Numbered from the stretch's first letter, positions 16,742-26,795 are shown. The stretch: DNA of 64,000 bases from Enterococcus rotai (GCF_001465345.1 NZ_CP013655.1:434001-498000); one strand, 5' to 3'. A program made the numbers and translations. Notes: generated by a model not told the origin, from the sequence alone.

Positions 16742-17170
16742 CTATAAATAAACAATGAGTTCATTTGCTTTACCTTTAGCAGCACTCAAAAATTCTTCTG
16801 TAACAGTCGTTTTTTTACGGTAGCCAAGTAATAGAACACCTTTTACTTCCCCTTTTTCCACTACTGGAAATGCCATGATCGTTTCTAACTTTTCCATTCG
16901 TGTGATTGGCAGTTCTACTAATTTTTCTGGTTGTTTTTGTAAGTCTGTTGCTTGATACGGTCGACCTGTTCGCCAAACGATTCCACCGATGCCTTTGCCA
17001 ACTTGTAAGCGAATTTTTTTGTAATTCTGATTCGTATTTCCCGCTACATACCTCCAGCGGATCACTCGAATTTTAGTGATTTCATTCACAGTAGAAAGAG
17101 CTAATGCGACAAAGTCCACTTTTAAATCTACTTTGATTTGATCGATTGCTTGTTGCATCTGATCCGTCAT
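16742..17170 (-). CDS. nreA: NreA-type GAF-domain nitrate receptor
   Basis: A 142-residue single GAF-domain protein. Features include the IRWRYVAGNTNQNYKKI segment, VGKGIGGIVWRTGRPY, and VMAFPVVEKGEVKGVLLLGYR as the last strands. In S. carnosus NreA binds nitrate and restrains the NreB kinase, so nitrate relieves inhibition. Being first in an nreABC operon strongly supports that role here. No nitrate reductase genes are in the window. Confidence 0.88.
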   Translation of the reverse strand: MTDQMQQAIDQIKVDLKVDFVALALSTVNEITKIRVIRWRYVAGNTNQNYKKIRLQVGKGIGGIVWRTGRPYQATDLQKQPEKLVELPITRMEKLETIMAFPVVEKGEVKGVLLLGYRKKTTVTEEFLSAAKGKANELIVYL

Positions 17171-17272
17171 TTGACTACTCCTATTCCCTAATTATTAATA
17201 AAAAGGTTGTTTTCTGTTGGAACTTCTCTTATTCTTAAGCCAACATCAACTTAATTTTAGAAGGATTTTTAT

Positions 17273-18781
17273 ATGAAAACAACCACTACTTTTAGTCCTA
17301 AACGTTTGGTCATGATCATTACCATGACTGTTTTTTCTTTTTCTAGTATGACAACAGCGTTTTTCTTGATGGGAATCAAGGCGTTTCCTTATTTTATCGG
17401 CGCTGCTCTTTTTTACTTTATTCCTTACGCTATCATTATAGCAGAATTTACAGGGGTTTATAAAAATCATATCGGTGGATTATACCAATGGTTAGCGGAA
17501 CATCTTTCAGAAAAAGTTGCGTTTATCGCTGCTTTTTTATGGTACTGTAGTTATTTTATCTGGATGATCAGTTTATTTATGAAATTATGGATTCCTTCAT
17601 CTATTTTACTTTTCGGTCAAGATTTAACGAAAAAAAGTAGTTTGCTTCCTTATTTTTCTACACCTGTTTTGATAGGTCTCTTATCGATTCTAGCCGTTTT
17701 GGCAACCTTATTTTTCGTCAGTAAAGGCTTTAAAGGTATTGCTTCTGTGTTATATTTGAGCGGTGTCTTGATGTCGATTTTGATTCTCGTTAGTTTGGGT
17801 AGTAATTTATGGTTATGGCTTAATCATCAGGGAGCCATTCTGCCCAATTTAGCCTCTAGCTTTAAAGGTGGTCAAACTAACTCCTCATCAGGTCAAACAC
17901 TAATTGAGCAATTTGCCTTTTTGATTTTTGCGATCACAGCTTTTGGTGGGTTGGATACGATCGCAAGTCTGGTTGATAAAACGGGGAAACAAAAAACACG
18001 ATTTCCAAAATTATTGATCCTAAGCAGTATTTTAGTAGTCACTTGTTATTTTTTAGGGATTCTTTTATGGAGTGGCAGTACTGATTTAGCTAGTTTAAAA
18101 GAGAATAGCAGTATTCATTTAGGAAATTTAATGTATGAATTGATGGAAAATCTGGGTATTTCTGTTGGTCACTCTTTGGCGTTATCACCGATCCAAACAC
18201 AATGGTTGTCCCAATTATTTATTCGGTTTACAGCCTTAACTTTATTGCTCTCTTATATCAGCTTATTATCGACGATTTTTTATTTGCCGATTCGAACGCT
18301 AGTAGAAGGCACGCCAAAACATTATTGGCATCCTCGTCTGAAACAAAAAAACAAACATGATATGCCGATTTACGCCTTGTTGATTCAGGGTGTATTGATC
18401 AGTTTGTTTATTTTAGGAATCAGTTTTGGCAGCAACTATGTGGTGTTGTTGTATAATCAATTGACATTGATGACCAATATTTCTAGAGCGATTCCTTATT
18501 TATTAGTCGCACTTGCCTATCCTGCTTTTAAGAAAAAACAATTGGAACAAGAACCGACCTCTGCTTTGATCCAGTCAAAACGCAACGGTTCATTGATCAG
18601 CCGTAGCGTGATCATCAGTATTACCTTAGCGATTGGGTTTCAACTCTATCAACCTATTTCTCAAGGAAATTACCTGCAAAGTCTGACATTATTGGTCGGG
18701 CCATTGTTATTTGCATTAATTGGTTACTTGCTTTATCAGCGATTTCATAAGAAAAACAGAAAACACTATGTTGATGCTTAA
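17273..18781 (+). CDS. APC-superfamily amino acid permease, YjeM-like
   Basis: A 502-residue membrane protein with about twelve hydrophobic helices. The N-terminal half resembles E. coli YjeM: FFLMGIKAFPYFIGAALF, YAIIIAEF, and GGLYQWLAEHLSEKVAF followed by YCSYFIWMISL. YjeM sits with the glutamate/GABA-type antiporters of the APC family; its substrate is not known. It is divergent from nreA across about 100 bp, with AAGGA seven bases before the ATG. No partner decarboxylase is adjacent, so the substrate stays open. Confidence 0.82.
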   Translation: MKTTTTFSPKRLVMIITMTVFSFSSMTTAFFLMGIKAFPYFIGAALFYFIPYAIIIAEFTGVYKNHIGGLYQWLAEHLSEKVAFIAAFLWYCSYFIWMISLFMKLWIPSSILLFGQDLTKKSSLLPYFSTPVLIGLLSILAVLATLFFVSKGFKGIASVLYLSGVLMSILILVSLGSNLWLWLNHQGAILPNLASSFKGGQTNSSSGQTLIEQFAFLIFAITAFGGLDTIASLVDKTGKQKTRFPKLLILSSILVVTCYFLGILLWSGSTDLASLKENSSIHLGNLMYELMENLGISVGHSLALSPIQTQWLSQLFIRFTALTLLLSYISLLSTIFYLPIRTLVEGTPKHYWHPRLKQKNKHDMPIYALLIQGVLISLFILGISFGSNYVVLLYNQLTLMTNISRAIPYLLVALAYPAFKKKQLEQEPTSALIQSKRNGSLISRSVIISITLAIGFQLYQPISQGNYLQSLTLLVGPLLFALIGYLLYQRFHKKNRKHYVDA

Positions 18782-18896
18782 AAAAATAGTAATAACAAGC
18801 GAAATGCCGTCCTTTCCTGTACAATATAAGATAAGTTATTTTCTGTTTTTTCTCTAAAAAGAAAGAATGGCTATCTTTTGTGCAGGAGGGATTTTT

Positions 18897-19670
18897 TTGT
18901 TCGATTTAGAAAAAGTTCAATCTTTGAATGAACTAGAAATGTTAGTTTATCAATACATCTTAGAACATATGAACAGTGTTCCTAAATTAACGATTCGGCA
19001 ACTTTCTGCTGATTGTCATGTGTCTACCTCAACTATTTTGCGATTCTGTTCTAAGATGGGTTTTGATGGTTTCTCAGAATTAAAATACGCCTTAAAAAAG
19101 GATGAAAAACTGCAAGAACAATCGTTTGAACAGTATTATGATGCTACGATCCATGTTGATTCTTTTTTAAAACGGATCAATCAGCAAACCTATTTCGAAA
19201 CACTAAAACCTGCGATCACGATGATTGCTTCTGCCCGCCACATTGTTTTTTCAGGCATTGGCACAAGTGGTATTCTCGGTACTTACGGCAGCCGCTATTT
19301 TGCGAATATGGGAATCAATGCTTACAGTATCGGAGATCCATTTACACCGATCCCCCAACGTGGCTTTGAAAATACGTTAGCCATTATTCTGTCCGTTTCA
19401 GGAGAAACGACGGAAGTGATCAAACAAGTCACTGACTTCAAACGATCCGGAGCTAAAATTTTAAGTATTACGAACGATGAACATTCCACTATTTCGCGTT
19501 TAGCGGATTACAATATTTCGTATTATATGCCAGACGAGCGCTCCGTTTATGCTGATCCATATATTAATATCACTACACAGATTCCTGTGATTGCATTGAT
19601 TGAATTGCTTGCTCATCAAGCAAGTAAAGAATTTGCTGAAAAGAATCCGCTAAAAGACGATGCTCAATAA
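18897..19670 (+). CDS. MurR/RpiR-family transcriptional regulator
   Basis: A 257-residue regulator: N-terminal HTH_6 domain (LTIRQLSADCHVSTSTILRFCSKMG, residues 30-55) and a C-terminal SIS sugar-phosphate-binding domain (VFSGIGTSGILGTYGS, ILSVSGETTEVIKQV). An ATG lies 30 bp upstream in frame (18867), but AGGAGGG stands six bases before the TTG at 18897, so I chose TTG. RpiR proteins sense phosphosugars; it precedes a CelB-type permease and a phospho-beta-glucosidase, its likely targets (inference). Confidence 0.88.
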   Translation: MFDLEKVQSLNELEMLVYQYILEHMNSVPKLTIRQLSADCHVSTSTILRFCSKMGFDGFSELKYALKKDEKLQEQSFEQYYDATIHVDSFLKRINQQTYFETLKPAITMIASARHIVFSGIGTSGILGTYGSRYFANMGINAYSIGDPFTPIPQRGFENTLAIILSVSGETTEVIKQVTDFKRSGAKILSITNDEHSTISRLADYNISYYMPDERSVYADPYINITTQIPVIALIELLAHQASKEFAEKNPLKDDAQ

Positions 19671-19794
19671 ACACCCGCTATCAATTCTTTTTTATGCTGA
19701 AACTTTGACAAAATGTACGGGCATTGCTATTGTTTGTTCAAAGGTCTGTCTTACTTTCAAGACGAATGACCCCGATGAAAGGGCGTGACGATTC

Positions 19795-20214
19795 ATGACA
19801 TTTACTATCGAACATTTGGACAATGAAGTCCTCACTGGAAGACAATACAAATTTGCTATTCCTAAAACACCTGAAGATTTTATTGAGGTGAATAATCAGA
19901 AGCTAGAAATATTACCGACTGAATTAAATAGTGTACGAGCCATCATTATCAATGATCCTGATGGAAGTAATGGAACGTATAAGTACTTGATCGAAAATAG
20001 CGAAGGCAATCGAACATTTGAGATAGCAGCTGGCGACTATGCTGTTTTCGTCGGACCTTGGGAAACATTAGCAGACATCGATCAATTTATCGGCGCATGC
20101 TACGGTGAACTTTACCAATCAAGCGAGTATGGAATCGGCGGAACAAATAATATTCAGCTGATCGATTTTGAACATGGGAAAATCACACTAAAATTACCTG
20201 CAATTAGTAAATAA
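19795..20214 (+). CDS. Conserved hypothetical, possibly GyrI-like effector-binding domain
   Basis: A 139-residue soluble protein. The second half (TFEIAAGDYAVFVGPWE, then IDQFIGACYGELYQSSEYGIGG and IQLIDFEHGKITLKLPA) resembles the GyrI/AraC effector-binding fold, in which a strand reads like AGxYAVF and is followed by a helix. There is no DNA-binding domain. It has its own RBS and is followed by a hairpin terminator. The assignment rests on pattern recognition and is tentative; no function is proposed. Confidence 0.6.
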   Translation: MTFTIEHLDNEVLTGRQYKFAIPKTPEDFIEVNNQKLEILPTELNSVRAIIINDPDGSNGTYKYLIENSEGNRTFEIAAGDYAVFVGPWETLADIDQFIGACYGELYQSSEYGIGGTNNIQLIDFEHGKITLKLPAISK

Positions 20215-20227
20215 AATAGCAACTTGA

Positions 20228-20356
20228 GTGCGGGACAAAACTTGATAAAAGGCAGCCAAAAGTCAGGTTCTTCGACGATTTCATAAAAAGCGAGCAATAC
20301 AAAAGATGTATTGTTCGCTTTTTGTATTGCTCAAATCTAATCGACTTTTGTCTCAA
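20228..20356 (+). repeat. Nested inverted repeat around a terminator
   Basis: Outside the terminator hairpin at 20285-20323 a second pair of arms, GGGACAAAA near 20233 and TTTTGTCTC near 20346, can pair, giving a roughly 120-nt nested structure. A similar GGACAAAA string occurs in the terminator near 61.8 kb, so this may be a recurrent terminator-associated repeat. Confidence 0.4.
20285..20323 (+). terminator. Terminator hairpin
   Basis: Arms AAAAAGCGAGCAATACA and TGTATTGTTCGCTTTTT (one G-T pair) around a 5-nt loop, with a T-run. About 70 bp downstream of the stop at 20214. Confidence 0.85.
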
Positions 20357-20449
20357 CTACTTTTTTATCTATTTTGTTTTTTTACTTGGTACATGTTTCT
20401 CAACATGCTCAAGCTATAGGAATTTAGTTGAAATTCTTTTATATTAAAT

Positions 20450-20464
20450 ATGTAAACGTATTCA
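20450..20464. promoter_or_regulatory. Cre (CcpA) site upstream of celB-type IIC
   Basis: ATGTAAACGTATTCA fits every position of the cre consensus WTGNAANCGNWNNCW. It lies 90 bp upstream of the IIC start; a TTGAAA hexamer at 20428-20433 may be the -35 box, so the cre would overlap the -10 region and repress. Confidence 0.6.
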
Positions 20465-20477
20465 GTAGATTAAAATC

Positions 20478-20491
20478 AGAGCGGCCGCTCT
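20478..20491. promoter_or_regulatory. 14-bp GC-rich perfect palindrome
   Basis: AGAGCGGCCGCTCT is a perfect palindrome with a GC core in an otherwise AT-rich leader, 64 bp upstream of the celB-type start and just after the cre. It could be an operator for the RpiR regulator upstream or a leader hairpin; neither is shown. Confidence 0.4.
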
Positions 20492-20554
20492 ATTGAAATA
20501 CTACTACAAGCACTTATTTTCCGTTACTTTAGTTAACCAAAGGAGAGGTTTAGA

Positions 20555-21886
20555 ATGAATGAATGGATCAATGAAAAAGTTCTACCACCCGTGTTAAAAT
20601 TCGTTAATACTAAAGCGATTACAGCATTAAGAAATGGTATGTTATACACGATGCCCTTTACGATCGTCGGTTCGATTTTTCTATTATTAGCAAACTTACC
20701 TATTGAATCTGTAGCAAAATGGATCACAGATAGTGGTCTAGTTGTTTACTTTAATCAGGCGTATGGTGCCTCTTTTGCGATCATGTCTATCTTTGCCGTG
20801 ATCGGGATCGCTTATTCTTATGTTAAAACAGAAGGCTTTGAAGGATTACCTGCCGGAATGATTTCACTCGTTGTCTTTATTTTATTTATGGCACCAGGTG
20901 TTACTGATTTAGACAGTGGTGTAACAATTGGCAATGTTATCAATAAAGACTGGACTGCTGGTAAAGGGATGATCACAGCGATCATCGTTGGATTGATCGT
21001 CGGCTGGGTTTACAGCTGGTTCTTACGTCACGATATTCGGATCAAATTACCTGAAGCAGTTCCTGAAAATGTTGCGAACTCATTTACAGCTTTAATTCCA
21101 GCGGCAGCATTAATTACTGGCGCAATGTTTGTTTATATTTTCTTTGATAAAGTCTTTAACACAACGTTCTTTGATTTCATTTACGATGTTTTACAATCTC
21201 CACTTCAAGGTGTGACGGACTCATTAGGCGGCGCCTTAGTCCTTGGTTTCTTAGTTCCCTTATTCTGGTTCTTTGGTGTTCACGGTTCAACCATTGTTGG
21301 TGGGATCATGGGACCGATCTTACAAGCGAACTCTTTAGAAAACACAGATATTTTAAAAGCTGGGAAAGAATTAACTGTTGCCAATGGTGGTCATATCGTA
21401 ACCCAACAATTTTTAGATCAATTTTTAACGGTGACTGGTGCTGGGATGACACTTGGCTTAGTCGTTTATATGGTGTTCTTTGCTAAATCTGCGCAGTTCA
21501 AACAATTAGGTCGTTTATCGATTGGTCCTGCTGTATTCAATATCAATGAACCAATTACTTTTGCGACACCGATCGTTATGAACCCAATTATGGCGATTCC
21601 GTTTATCTTAACACCTGTTGTTTCATCTGTTATTACGTATTTTGCACTCTATACTGGTTTAGTTCCACTATTTACAGCGGTTCAAGTCCCTTGGACAACG
21701 CCTCCAATCATTTCCGGATTATTAGTCGGAGGTTGGCAAGCAGCGTTACTACAAGCATTTGTCTTAACGTTAGGTTTCTTCATCTACTTACCATTTGCTA
21801 GAAAAATGGATGCAATCAATTATGCACAAGAAACAAATCAACCCATTACAGAAGAAGTCTTAGAAGAAATTGAAGCAGAAGCTTAA
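20555..21886 (+). CDS. celB: PTS system IIC component, lactose/cellobiose (CelB) family
   Basis: A 443-residue permease of the lactose/cellobiose family: N-terminal LRNGMLYTMPFTIVGSIFLLLANLP, a FWFFGVHGSTIVGGIM loop, GRLSIGPAVFNINEPITFATPIVMNP, and a late VPWTTPPIISG. It imports a beta-glucoside and phosphorylates it together with separate IIA and IIB proteins. Neither is encoded in the window, so the partners must come from elsewhere. Downstream is a 6-phospho-beta-glucosidase that would hydrolyse the product. Confidence 0.9.
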   Translation: MNEWINEKVLPPVLKFVNTKAITALRNGMLYTMPFTIVGSIFLLLANLPIESVAKWITDSGLVVYFNQAYGASFAIMSIFAVIGIAYSYVKTEGFEGLPAGMISLVVFILFMAPGVTDLDSGVTIGNVINKDWTAGKGMITAIIVGLIVGWVYSWFLRHDIRIKLPEAVPENVANSFTALIPAAALITGAMFVYIFFDKVFNTTFFDFIYDVLQSPLQGVTDSLGGALVLGFLVPLFWFFGVHGSTIVGGIMGPILQANSLENTDILKAGKELTVANGGHIVTQQFLDQFLTVTGAGMTLGLVVYMVFFAKSAQFKQLGRLSIGPAVFNINEPITFATPIVMNPIMAIPFILTPVVSSVITYFALYTGLVPLFTAVQVPWTTPPIISGLLVGGWQAALLQAFVLTLGFFIYLPFARKMDAINYAQETNQPITEEVLEEIEAEA

Positions 21887-21916
21887 AAAAAATCCGTTCT
21901 AAACTGACTTAAACAT

Positions 21917-21962
21917 TCCTGCACAGCTGATTCCGTTCAAATGATTCCTCCTAGCTGTGCAG
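21917..21962 (+). other. Intercistronic hairpin between IIC and glucosidase genes
   Basis: Perfect 11-bp arms CCTGCACAGCT/AGCTGTGCAGG around a 24-nt loop in the 129-bp gap. There is no T-run, so it is more likely an mRNA stabilising or processing element than a terminator. Confidence 0.5.
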
Positions 21963-22003
21963 GGATAATAAAGTATTTCGTCAAAAAAATAGTAAGGTTG
22001 TAA

Positions 22004-23446
<1,443 letters not shown>

Positions 23447-23467
23447 GAAGGTTAGGATGTAAAAATA

Positions 23468-23505
23468 GGGTAAACTAAATTGTGCTTATACACTTTAGTT
23501 TACCC
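23468..23505. terminator. Bidirectional terminator
   Basis: Perfect arms GGGTAAACTAAA/TTTAGTTTACCC around a 14-nt loop, between the convergent glucosidase gene and the gene ending at 23571. Runs of T/A on both sides. Confidence 0.8.
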
Positions 23506-23570
23506 TTTCATTTAATTAAAGTTTTAATCCTTTATTTTTTAGTGGAGAATAGCTTTTACATAGTATATTT

Positions 23571-24092
23571 CTAATCAACTTCTTTATTCTCAATTATATT
23601 AGGAGATAGTTCGTCACTCATTAAGACTCCTACAGGTTCTATAAACTGGTGAAGATCATCTCCAAAGAAAACCCCTTCACCTTTTCTTAATTGGTGAAAA
23701 CGAACAGTTAAAATGTCATCATTAAAATCAAATAAATATACTAGTTTATTATTTGTCATCAGCGATATCCTATTATTTAAACATTGTACATATAGCCGTC
23801 CAATTTTATACTGCTCACTTACAGTTAGTGGGATATCAAAAAAATCAATTATTCTCCGCTCATTGATACTTGCTTCATATCCTGTCTTATCTCCGTATGA
23901 AAGTACCGCTTGGTTAAATTGTTCTTTTGATATAGCCGTTTTTTTATCTGATAATATTAAACAACCATAGAGTTTTTCTATTGAAATATTAAAAGCTTCC
24001 TGCAATTCTTTGACAGATACACTGACTTTTTCTTCGTTACTTTTATTGTTTACATTTTTAATTATTTTCTTCATTACATTATTTGTTATCAT
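23571..24092 (-). CDS. Hypothetical protein downstream of LXG cassette
   Basis: I do not recognise this 173-residue protein. It is soluble and AT-rich in codon use, with a helical N-terminal half (VSVSVKELQEAFNISIEKLYGCLIL looks helix-turn-helix-like) and a beta-rich C-terminal half (IGRLYVQCLNNRISLM, LVYLFDFNDDILTVRFHQL). A TTG lies 12 bp upstream, but GGAG stands just before the ATG at 24092. It follows the immunity candidate at 24181 by about 90 bp and may be a second immunity protein or an orphan regulator. Confidence 0.6.
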   Translation of the reverse strand: MITNNVMKKIIKNVNNKSNEEKVSVSVKELQEAFNISIEKLYGCLILSDKKTAISKEQFNQAVLSYGDKTGYEASINERRIIDFFDIPLTVSEQYKIGRLYVQCLNNRISLMTNNKLVYLFDFNDDILTVRFHQLRKGEGVFFGDDLHQFIEPVGVLMSDELSPNIIENKEVD

Positions 24093-24180
24093 TTTATTCT
24101 CCAAAATTCTTTTTCCAATTAGAAATTGCTTTGTACCACTAGCTAAAAATCAAATTTCCCCACCTATTTAAAGATTTTCT

Positions 24181-24528
24181 CTAAGCCAACGAAATAAATT
24201 TAATTTTCAATAAAAAACCCTTTTTATTATTGTTATAAGAGGTTACTTCATAGCTTATTTCACCAACACCTTGATTGAATGTGTAAAATGTTGCATGTGA
24301 ATATTCAATAAATAGCATTAGCTGAAAAAAGAGCTGTTTAACTGCTATTTTATTTAAATTGGCTAAAGTTATATCTAGGGAAAAGTATTCTTCGTTTTCA
24401 TTAAAGCTTAACTGATAATCATTTATATTTTCTTTTTGATATGTCATAAACGAATTAATCTCTGCACCAATTCCAGATTCATATCCATGATCTATTTCTT
24501 TTACGATTTTTTTAAAAATCTGATCCAT
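24181..24528 (-). CDS. Candidate immunity protein for the LXG toxin
   Basis: A 115-residue acidic protein, not matched to a known family. The ATG at 24528 has AAAGGAGC before it; an open frame extends further up into the toxin gene but lacks an RBS. It predicts as N-terminal helix, then alternating strands (YQLSFNENEEYFSLDITLA, GEISYEVTSYNNNKKGFLLKIKF). Position 17 bp after the toxin gene, small size and separate RBS are typical of cognate immunity genes in LXG loci. The role is inferred from synteny alone. Confidence 0.6.
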   Translation of the reverse strand: MDQIFKKIVKEIDHGYESGIGAEINSFMTYQKENINDYQLSFNENEEYFSLDITLANLNKIAVKQLFFQLMLFIEYSHATFYTFNQGVGEISYEVTSYNNNKKGFLLKIKFISLA

Positions 24529-24545
24529 TTTTTTAGCTCCTTTTA

Positions 24546-25913
24546 CTATTTGGGTATATATACTCCTCCTGGAGCAGGTGAGTGAACTGAGATTATTCCT
24601 CCCCATTCATTAGTTACAACTTTATTCCCCCTAGGATCTATATATTCCCATGTTTTTCTACCAAGCTCGTCTATTCTAGATGACCTATTCTTCATATTAT
24701 TATCAATGATAGAATCAATTGTTTCCGGAGTAAACCCTCTTTCGTTAGCTCGCTCTGCTCCATGTGTAGAAAGTGATCTACCTCCTGGAGTCAAATCACC
24801 TGTACTCAGTTCGCCAAAAGCATTAACAGTTATTCCAGTAACAACCTGCGCTACACCCGCCGACACAGATTGAATCACCTCAGAAATAACCAATCCATCC
24901 GTTCTAACAAGAACAGGAATCAGTTGCCCAGTTGCCGCATCCATTCCATATGCCATAGCTAGACCATTCCCTAAGTCTACGATTCCTTTAACAATAATTT
25001 TAGCTCCACCATAGAGAAATGACATCCCTAAAACCGTTGTGTAAACTCTTCCAATAGGACTGTTCAAGAAATTATCTAACTCTCTTAAACGAAGTTCCGC
25101 CATCAATGCAATATACTCTAACGTTGCCTCAGAATCAAGTTTACCATTTTTATACACTTCATAAGTAGGGTTTCCAAATTCATCCATCCTAATTTTTACT
25201 TCATAGTTCGTATTCTTGAATTCTCGCTCTGTCCATCTTAGATTAACGTCTTTGATCCAAGAGGTATCATTTAATGAGAAGCCTTTGCCATTCCAACTCC
25301 CAGGACCAATACTGCCGTTTCCATTCGCACCTAAAGCTTGCATTCCTTTTGCTAACAGGTTTCCTGTATCATTCAAGCCATCAAAATAGCTCGTGGACTG
25401 GTCACAAAACGCAAGAAATTTTTGAAGTTTTTCCTCTATCTTAGCTTTTTTGGCTTGATTACGGGTTATTCCTGCATCCATGCTATTGATCGCAGCTTGA
25501 AAAATCATTCCCATTAATTTGTCTTTGTCGTCCGATAAATTTCGTTTGGCTCGGGCATAGCTATCTTTTGAGGATTGAAACCCTTGGATCAGTTTGTCAG
25601 CTTCATCGATTTGCTCTTGTAATTCTTCTGAATCTAAATCTTCGCTACCACATTGAGAGATGTAGGCTTCTACATATTGTTCATTCGCTTGTACAACTGC
25701 CTCACTATGAAGAATCGCTGCTTTACATAAGGCTGGATAAACGCTTGAGAGATAAGATTTTATGGCGTCCATTTCTTCTCCACTCATTCCTACGGCTAAC
25801 TGAATCCCTTGCGTTGCAGTTGAAACTGATTCCAAGGCCTGACTATAAGTTTTACCATAGGACTTTATCTGCTCTGTCTGAGTTTGAACTTCACCAATCA
25901 CCATTTTGACCAT
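24546..25913 (-). CDS. LXG-domain type VII-secreted toxin with DUF4258-like C-terminus
   Basis: A 455-residue polymorphic toxin. Residues 1-200 form the long helical LXG targeting domain (ending near KIEEKLQKFLAFCDQSTSYFDGL). A middle region contains Gly/Ala-rich hydrophobic segments (VYTTVLGMSFLYGGAKIIVKGI). The last 65 residues read STHGAERANERGFTPETIDSII...YIDPRGNKVV...GGIISVH, resembling the DUF4258/BECR-like fold predicted to be RNase in toxins; the His and ER/RG residues would be catalytic. LXG toxins are exported by the T7SS of Firmicutes. The second in-frame ATG (25913) has the better RBS spacing. The gene overlaps the partner upstream. Confidence 0.82.
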   Translation of the reverse strand: MVKMVIGEVQTQTEQIKSYGKTYSQALESVSTATQGIQLAVGMSGEEMDAIKSYLSSVYPALCKAAILHSEAVVQANEQYVEAYISQCGSEDLDSEELQEQIDEADKLIQGFQSSKDSYARAKRNLSDDKDKLMGMIFQAAINSMDAGITRNQAKKAKIEEKLQKFLAFCDQSTSYFDGLNDTGNLLAKGMQALGANGNGSIGPGSWNGKGFSLNDTSWIKDVNLRWTEREFKNTNYEVKIRMDEFGNPTYEVYKNGKLDSEATLEYIALMAELRLRELDNFLNSPIGRVYTTVLGMSFLYGGAKIIVKGIVDLGNGLAMAYGMDAATGQLIPVLVRTDGLVISEVIQSVSAGVAQVVTGITVNAFGELSTGDLTPGGRSLSTHGAERANERGFTPETIDSIIDNNMKNRSSRIDELGRKTWEYIDPRGNKVVTNEWGGIISVHSPAPGGVYIPK

Positions 25914-26256
25914 TGGCATCTTCCTCCTCTCTGATCACTTGCAATTCTTTTTCATAAAGTACTTCTGAATAATCTTCTAATTGTCGTTTTTCCTTTGTTA
26001 TTATTTCCTGTCCCTCATTCATTTCATCAAAAAATCGACGTTCTTCTATGCGAGCATCTTCAACGATATCTTCAAAAAAAGAAAATTCTTCTTGTTTTTG
26101 AAAATAAGAAATAACTCGTTCATTATGTATTCGCTCACTTGCATATAATTGTCCGCACTCTTCTATTTTTCGATCTAACAGTCTATTTATCTGAGAATTT
26201 TCCTCTTGCTTTTCTTCGTTTTCAATTCGTTTCTTTCTAATTTCATCCTCTTTCAT
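25891..26256 (-). CDS. LXG-associated helical partner (Lap2/DUF3958-like)
   Basis: A 121-residue, very charged, almost wholly helical protein (repeated KKRIENEEKQEEN and RRFFDEMNEGQEIITKEKRQLEDY segments), probably a helical hairpin. LXG effectors are commonly encoded after two small helical partners, Lap1 (DUF3130) and Lap2 (DUF3958), which bind the LXG domain and target it for export. Size, order and composition fit Lap2. It overlaps the toxin start and has AAGGAG before the ATG. Confidence 0.75.
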   Translation of the reverse strand: MKEDEIRKKRIENEEKQEENSQINRLLDRKIEECGQLYASERIHNERVISYFQKQEEFSFFEDIVEDARIEERRFFDEMNEGQEIITKEKRQLEDYSEVLYEKELQVIREEEDANGQNGDW

Positions 26257-26293
26257 ACAATCTACTCCTTAATTTAAAAGCTTCAATAGCTAG

Positions 26294-26581
26294 CTATTTC
26301 ATCAAACCTGTAAACGGCATATCAAACAATTTTTTAGTCTGAGAATCTGCTCGTTCAAACGCTGCAACAGCGCTGTGAATATTCGCTACATCACGATTTA
26401 ACAGTTGTTGGATTGTTGCGGAAGATGTTTTAAATTCTTCAAAAATACTAGTTGCTGTAGCATTTCCTGGCACTGTCGTACCAGAGGAAAATGTAACAGT
26501 TTGCGAAATCGTTAATTTATCATTGGCTTGACCAATCTTAGTTGCCTGATTTTGTGCTTCTGCGCCATTAACATCAATCAT
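26294..26581 (-). CDS. LXG-associated WXG100-like partner (Lap1/DUF3130 family)
   Basis: A 95-residue WXG100-sized helical hairpin protein of the DUF3130/SACOL2603-like family: MIDVNGAEAQNQATKIGQAN, a turn around SSGTTVPGNATA, then a second helix with AAFERADSQTKKLFD. The FERAD string fits the FxxxD-type export motif reported for Lap1 proteins. It is first in the cassette lap1-lap2-LXG-immunity. T7SS core genes are not in the window. Confidence 0.78.
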   Translation of the reverse strand: MIDVNGAEAQNQATKIGQANDKLTISQTVTFSSGTTVPGNATATSIFEEFKTSSATIQQLLNRDVANIHSAVAAFERADSQTKKLFDMPFTGLMK

Positions 26582-26756
26582 TCCATTAATACCCCTTTAT
26601 TATTTTTAATTCCTAAAATAAATTATATCTTATAATAATAATTAAGTATATAACATTTTATACATTTAAATTATATGGAAAATCAACTATTTTTCTCCCT
26701 TGTTCGTATTGACCATTCATGTTAAGTTCTTTATACTTATTGGTATAGGATAGCAA

Positions 26757-26795
26757 CGAAAAAAGCTTTACGAACTAGGAAAAGTTCATAAAGCT
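26757..26795 (-). terminator. Terminator-like hairpin upstream of the LXG cassette
   Basis: Minus-strand arms AGCTTTATGAACT/AGTTCGTAAAGCT (one G-U pair), a 6-nt loop and a six-T tail, 175 bp upstream of lap1. It could end the RNA from the structured element at 26818-26932, or act as a leader attenuator for the cassette. Confidence 0.75.

Noticed and set aside
17183-17191. TTAGGGAAT on the minus strand upstream of nreA, same nonamer as in the nirB inverted repeat
   Set aside because: Only a half site, and it sits almost on the nreA RBS; probably coincidence.
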